Origin: Notospermus geniculatus
Lineage: Eukaryota > Nemertea > Pilidiophora > Heteronemertea > Lineidae
DNA length: 64,000 bases
Assembly: GCA_002633025.1 (NCBI GenBank)
Contig: NMRB01000416.1
Span: 311,560 to 375,559 of the forward strand
Direction of reading: 5' to 3'
Shown here piece after piece: positions 59,346 to 64,000 of this stretch. The notes below the pieces were generated by a model. The model saw only the letters and a program-made list of their open reading frames with translations, did not search any database and was not told where the DNA came from. The position numbers and the translations under genes were made by a program. Positions within the stretch are counted from its first letter, which is position 1. The number at the start of each line of letters is the position of its first letter.

Positions 59346-60551
59346 GTCTCCAACACCTACATGTATTCGAGGATAACCTGATCAGAAACGTCGAAAACCA
59401 TAACAATTGAAAACGTGCCAAGATTATTTTCTCCGCAAGATTACCACTATACGAACGTGTACGCAGCAAAGAACTGACGAGGGGACCATTTTGGAGCGAC
59501 GGCTAATTCCAAATTTGAGATCATCCATTCTCGATAACGAATTTTGCAATGGCAATCTTGATGTGTTACTCCAAACCTCCCGTGCAAAGAATAAACGCCT
59601 ATATCCTACTTGAGTACGGGAAATCACCTCGGCCACGTGACGTAAGATACCCCAAGGCAGTTGGTGGGTTCTATTTATGTTCGGATGGATTATTATTTTT
59701 ATTAATTGCATCAATTTGGTACAATCATATTTGAGTGTGCAGATAGTTTTTATATGGTCGTAACGACGCAATTGCCCGGAACCGCTTCAGGACGTACACT
59801 TCTGAAGCAGAGCCTTCAAACAGCTTGCTTTGTTAATGCAGCATTAGACTCGAACCCGGTCCTAACAATTTTACATCAAGTCATTTGTAGCGCTTGGAGC
59901 ATGTAAATACCGGTAGCGAGGTTAAAATCTGGTCCGACTCCCACCCCACTCCGACTCCAAGGTGCTAAAATTCGGGTTTTCAATTATTATGAGATAAATT
60001 AACCACCCAAGCGGGTTCTATTCGTGAATGAGTAAACACCATGGCTTTGAAAAACCTCGTTGCATTTGATGTCGTAGTTCCCGCCCAAAAGGAATCCTCT
60101 GGAGTCGTCGAGACCCGGAACGTTATCTGAACCGCCCTAATGACGTCATACCCGTTCGAGTGGCCTAATGACGTCATTCCGTCGCACATGACGTTGCCGA
60201 CGTCACGGATGACGCGACGGCCCACTCTGAAACAGACCCGAGCCTCGAATGAAATCTCGTGGGACCAGATTGGCGACGGCCATCTCGGTGAGGTCGTGAC
60301 GTTTGCTGACGTCACGGATGACGCGACGGCAATCCCGGTGACGTCATGACGTCAAAAGGCCTGAGCAGCATTGTTATTTTCGTTGTTATCTTAATATCTC
60401 GAAAACCATAAGTGATATCAAAATTCGGGCTTCGTAAGGGCACTTCCCAGGCCCGTCTACACCTGCATACCAAATTTGGCGACGATCCGTTCATTAGTCT
60501 CGGAGAAAATCGCGAACACACAAACAAACTTTTGTCAAATTTTAGTAGGAC

Positions 60552-61131
60552 TATAGATCGATGGCGTTGATTGCGGACCATGTTTACATGATTTGACCAG
60601 GGTAACCTCTTTTTAACGGGCCGCCCTAAATTTATTTCTGGCGGGATGCCTTAACAAAGCACATCAGTGTGTAACCCAGCGCTTCTAGATCAAAGCGGAT
60701 GTTAGTTTTTATCTATACCTGGCTGTGTCTTTGCGTGACTGCCGTGGAAACGACAAATTTGCACTTCTATGTTTACATTGACGTGGAATCATCATGACGT
60801 CCCCCCGTGACGTTGCATTGGCATGCACGGATGTACAGGCCGACACTACGCTCACTTGTGACGTGACGTCATGACGTCACTCGCTGTGGAAAGTCACGGC
60901 CGAATTTCACACGTGGGGGAGTTGTTTCATATGGCAAAACTCGCATATTTTACCGACTCGAAAACAGATTTTCTCTAGAATTTCGTAACATTAGTAAAAT
61001 AGGGAATATCTTCTCCCAGATACATGAAAAATAAAAACGGTTTCTTTACAAATAAGTTTCGAAATAGAGGTCTCTTTTGGTGTTGTCAGTTTTCACCCGA
61101 GATGGTCCGCAATCAATGACGTTTATCTATA
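60552..61131. mobile_element. ~580-bp inverted-repeat element within the repeat family region
   Basis: TATAGATCGATGGCGTTGAT plus TGCGGACCAT on the left match the reverse complement of ATGGTCCGCA plus ATCAATGACGTTTATCTATA on the right, with a few differences. It separates two copies of the (ACAA)n-tailed repeat. Confidence 0.65.
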
Positions 61132-62484
61132 GGCAATACCCGTTTAGTGGCGGAACTGCTAAATTCATGCGTCATTATAGGAGCGCTTGGTGGAGGTAAT
61201 AGCGAGGTTGAGATCCGACTCCCACTCCCGCTCCGACTCCGAGGTGCAAAATTTCGGATTTTTCAAGTTGGAGATAAATTTACCACCCAGGCGGTTCTGT
61301 TCGTTCTCCTGAATGAGTAAACACCATTGCTGTGGAAAACCCCGTTGTATTTGATGACGTAGTTCCCAAAAATGTAATCTGAACATCCCTAATGACGTCA
61401 TCCCCGTTCGAGTGGCGTAATGACGTCATTCCGCCGCACATGACGTTGCCGACGTCACGGATGACGCGACGGCAATCTTGGTGACGTCATGACGTCAAAA
61501 GGCCTGAACAGCATTGTTATTTTCGTTAATCTCTTAATATTTCGAAAACTGTAAGTGATATCAAAATTCGGGCTTCGTAAGGACACTTCCCAGGCCCGTC
61601 TGCACTTGCATACCAAGTTCGGCGGCGATCCGTCCATTAGTCTCGGAGAAAATCGCGAACACACAAACAAACAAACAAACTTTTGTCAAATTTTAGTAGG
61701 ATATACCAGCTTTTAGGCCCGACAGTATATACATGTAGCTGCATTTCTTTCTTCGAATAACCCTGACCAACGGAAATGTCGTGCAAAAGATGCTTATGTG
61801 TAGAGGCTTTTTCTGTGTGTCCACCGATTAGCGATAAGTTACAATACTTATATAATTATGCCTAAAACATAAAGTCGTCTCCGAATTTCGCAAATTTTCG
61901 ACCCCAACCAGGGTCTTCCTCAGGCACTTTCTATAGATCGATCCCGTCAATTGGGCCAAATGGAAAAATATCAGACTTTTACGCGATTTTATGTGAAACA
62001 AAATGTTTTCTTCTTGTTTATTTGAGGCCCAGGGTGTGCAGTTGACAAAACGGCATGAATGACGTATTAGAATGGAAGTCACATGGCGCGTAGTGTTGGG
62101 AACGTCGTCACGTCATGCTACCCGTGACCGGCCCGGAGGACCATGTGCGGGCTTGAAATCTTGCACTTGCATACCAAGTTCGGCGGCGATCCGTCCATTA
62201 GTCTCGGAGAAAATCGCGAACACACAAACAAACAAACAAACAAACAAACAAACAAACTTTTGTCAAGTTTTAGTATGATGTTAGGACCGGTCTTTCCTAT
62301 CGCGTTCGTGAATCTGATTGGCCGGTACTGGCGCAGGTGATAAGGACAGAAACTATTTTGTGACACACTTTGGGTGAAGCCATTGTCGACTCGACCCTGA
62401 ATTTGTGCGATTTGTGTCAATTTTCTGACAGTGTGAGCACTCACTGAATCGGCAGTGTGATGACAATCCGATGTTTTACCCTCG

Positions 62485-63507
62485 CTACCTCGGTTCCAGG
62501 TTTCCGACGAATATCTGCTTTAATGTTCGTCGAAACCTTGCCCCAGTAAGACAGTAAATGTAAAAATTTCCAAAACTGTTAACCATAGTAAGAAAATACG
62601 AAATCGCCAAAAACAGTGCGTAAATACCGTAATTAATATCGGGGAGGACTCCAACGATCTGTAGAATGGCGCTGGGGAGTTCAAGTAAGACAAAAACAAT
62701 GACAACAGCCAACACCCGGACTGTTGTTGACCTGACGTTGGCATCGACGTGTCCCCCACTTGCTGTCTGTCTCATGGCTGCTGATTGCTTTAGAGCTCTT
62801 ATCAGACGGAAAGCGAAAACTATCAGAGATGACATGGGTATCAGTGTCATGACGATGTTGTATAAGACGACATTGTAGATGATGAGATAGTAGATGCTAT
62901 TGTACCAAGGAAGCGGTCGCCATTTTGGTTTATAGGATTTCGTGCATGGATCGTAGATCCATGTCGTCTCTGATGTGAACAGCATGACCATGTTGAACAG
63001 GAATGAAAAAAGAACAGTTCCAAGAGCCATGAGGCGAGCGTTCCTGATTGTACACAGAGACGCCGCCCTCAAAGGTTTACAGATGGCCACATAACGCTCT
63101 GTCGCCACGCAAATCGTGATGTAGATGGATATGGTCTTGGCAAACCAAGTAATGGCCCAGAGATAGCCAAACGCCAGATTATAGAATTCCATTAAAATGG
63201 GAAAGACACCTAAATTACGTGGCATTCGTCCGGATGTGTAACTTAAGAACATTGAGATCAAAACGAGGGTGTCAGCCGTTGCAAGGGCACGTAATAGTAC
63301 CGCGGTGGAAGTGAACGGCCTCTCTCTCCCCAACACGATGTAGGCAAGGACATTACCGATCACGCCAAACAAGACCACGAAAATGTACAGGGGGACATTA
63401 ACCACAAATTTAATTACTTCAAATATATCCGCAGTAGCCAGCGGGACATATCGATATGAAAAGCACTCCATTGGGGCACTGCTCATTCTGGTTGTTGCGT
63501 TGTCCAT
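62485..63507 (-). CDS. Single-exon rhodopsin-family GPCR, FMRFamide-receptor-like, intact
   Basis: 340 aa from ATG (63505-63507); the longer frame from 63522 lacks an ATG. The N-terminus has an NAT sequon and an MECFSYRYVPLATAD stretch. TM1 has GVIGNVLAYIVL and TM2 LATADTLVLI. TM3 follows WAITWFAKTISIYITICVAT and ends in ERYVAIC, the DRY-box equivalent. The second loop has a Cys (DPCTK), TM5 follows YNSIYYLIIYNVVLY, TM6 has FVLLELPSAI, and TM7 has NSFGNFYIYCLTG in place of NPxxY. A basic ARFRRTLKQIF helix 8 ends the protein. The loop and TM7 patterns resemble invertebrate FMRFamide/myosuppressin-type receptors; the ligand is not inferable. A truncated paralogue with a conserved 5' flank lies 4 kb away. 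Confidence 0.9.
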   Translation of the reverse strand: MDNATTRMSSAPMECFSYRYVPLATADIFEVIKFVVNVPLYIFVVLFGVIGNVLAYIVLGRERPFTSTAVLLRALATADTLVLISMFLSYTSGRMPRNLGVFPILMEFYNLAFGYLWAITWFAKTISIYITICVATERYVAICKPLRAASLCTIRNARLMALGTVLFSFLFNMVMLFTSETTWIYDPCTKSYKPKWRPLPWYNSIYYLIIYNVVLYNIVMTLIPMSSLIVFAFRLIRALKQSAAMRQTASGGHVDANVRSTTVRVLAVVIVFVLLELPSAILQIVGVLPDINYGIYALFLAISYFLTMVNSFGNFYIYCLTGARFRRTLKQIFVGNLEPR

Positions 63508-63670
63508 TTTCCTACGAAACACGGTTCCAAAAGTGTTAACGATACCAACGGATCCTCTATAACGTTATACTGTCTTTGAATTTTAGACTAAACATGAAAC
63601 GCTGTCCTGCTCAGCAACGCTCCCCACCATTTCTGATGCACTGACGTACACGAATACTGCCTTGACAAGT

Positions 63671-63680
63671 TTGATATAAA
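63671..63680 (-). promoter_or_regulatory. Possible TATA-like element of the intact GPCR
   Basis: TTTATATCAA on the minus strand, in a flank shared with the truncated paralogue (common block GAAACGCTGT.CTGCT.AGCAA and CGTACACGAATACTGC-like sequence). The function is inferred. Confidence 0.3.
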
Positions 63681-63911
63681 CGTAACAGTCACAGCACTTT
63701 GCTCGACAAGTAGACATTTTCAGGGCTATAGTTCTTGGACGTCGAATTTGAACTAAATGGGATACTTCAATGAAAGATTGTCACACCGACCCTAGCGAAC
63801 AAAAGAAAAGTCGCTGTTATGTTGAGTGATCGGTGATAAGTCAGGATATAATGCACAGTAGACAGGGTCTACATCAGTCGAAAAACTCAGATATGAAGGC
63901 GACGGACAAGC

Positions 63912-64000
63912 TTAAAGGTGCACATATTCCTTCCCTATCCTGCGCTAAACATACCCGTGTTAAAGGAGACCTGCATCAAATATGTTGTTAAACTACGCTT
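63912..64000. mobile_element. MITE, TTAAAGGACCAC-related, copy 3, cut by the window end
   Basis: TTAAAGGTGCACATATTCC, then TTCCCTATCCTGCGCTAAAC and GTGTTAAAGGAGACCT parallel the left half of the copy at 5709-5887 (TTCCCAATCCTGCGTTACAC, GCGTTAAGGGGAGACCT). The right end is outside the window. Confidence 0.65.

Larger units (their letters stand above)
58622..62276. repeat. Repeat family with (ACAA)n tail, four partial or full copies between the two GPCR paralogues
   Basis: Copies lie at 58622-58825 (left part), 59918-60551, 61133-61702 and 62150-62276 (right part). Shared phrases include GGCGGAACTGCTAAATTCAT, GAGATAAATTTACCACCCAG, TCAAAATTCGGGCTTCGTAA and AGTCTCGGAGAAAATCGCGA. The right end is a variable (CAAA)n run followed by CTTTTGTCAAATTTTAGTA. 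A variable short-tandem tail suggests LINE/SINE-type retrotransposition. No reverse transcriptase frame is present. Confidence 0.75.

Noticed and set aside
62118-62444. Open frame with repeated LFVC
   Set aside because: It translates the (ACAA)n tail of a repeat on the minus strand.
1-64000. CRISPR array, prokaryotic operon, prophage or viral insertion
   Set aside because: The tandem repeats present lack regular unique spacers, the genes are split by spliceosomal introns, and no viral or phage protein was recognised.

Overview
The window reads as nuclear DNA of an animal, most likely a marine invertebrate deuterostome (echinoderm, hemichordate or cephalochordate). Its genes are split by GT-AG introns. 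The two best-conserved proteins are animal families: a lysosomal-type histidine acid phosphatase and a BMI1/MEL18-type Polycomb RING protein. It also carries lineage-expanded rhodopsin-family GPCRs and many short inverted-repeat elements. The host group is inferred from style; no species-specific marker was recognised.

Layout. 1-972: the last two coding exons of an unrecognised proline-rich protein (+). 973-8103: no convincing coding sequence; MITEs, a tRNA-derived SINE and short tandem repeats. 8104-15986: an 11-exon acid phosphatase gene (-), about 433 aa, with signal peptide, complete active site, one membrane segment and a YxxL sorting motif. Its exon 5 lies in a 0.75-kb repeat split by a single N. 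Intron 1 holds a transposon-like element with about five units carrying tandem AGGTCA half-sites. 17532-25800: a tandem array of an orphan GPCR (+); copy 1 is intact, copies 2 and 3 are frameshifted, copy 4 is truncated. 26918-29443: a second GPCR (+) whose first exon region is tandemly repeated and whose TM2 is damaged. 31877-42118: a complete 7-exon PCGF2/4 (Bmi1-like) gene (-), 349 aa, with an intact RING and RAWUL domain.

42119-58400 is gene-poor. It contains a 5-kb block present twice (45802-51004 and 51006-55293) around a single N. The copies differ by clean transposon insertions, as expected of two haplotypes placed in series. A possible first exon of a type II membrane protein lies in the block. 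58427-62276 is repeat-rich, with many TGACGTCA palindromes. 58827-59071 is the 5' part of a GPCR cut off at an N, and 62485-63507 is its intact single-exon paralogue (340 aa, -).

The genes do not form a pathway or operon. The main messages are: two complete conserved genes that must be assembled exon by exon; a birth-and-death GPCR neighbourhood; and assembly-made duplications marked by single Ns that could be mistaken for biology. I found no CRISPR array, virus or new defence-like system.
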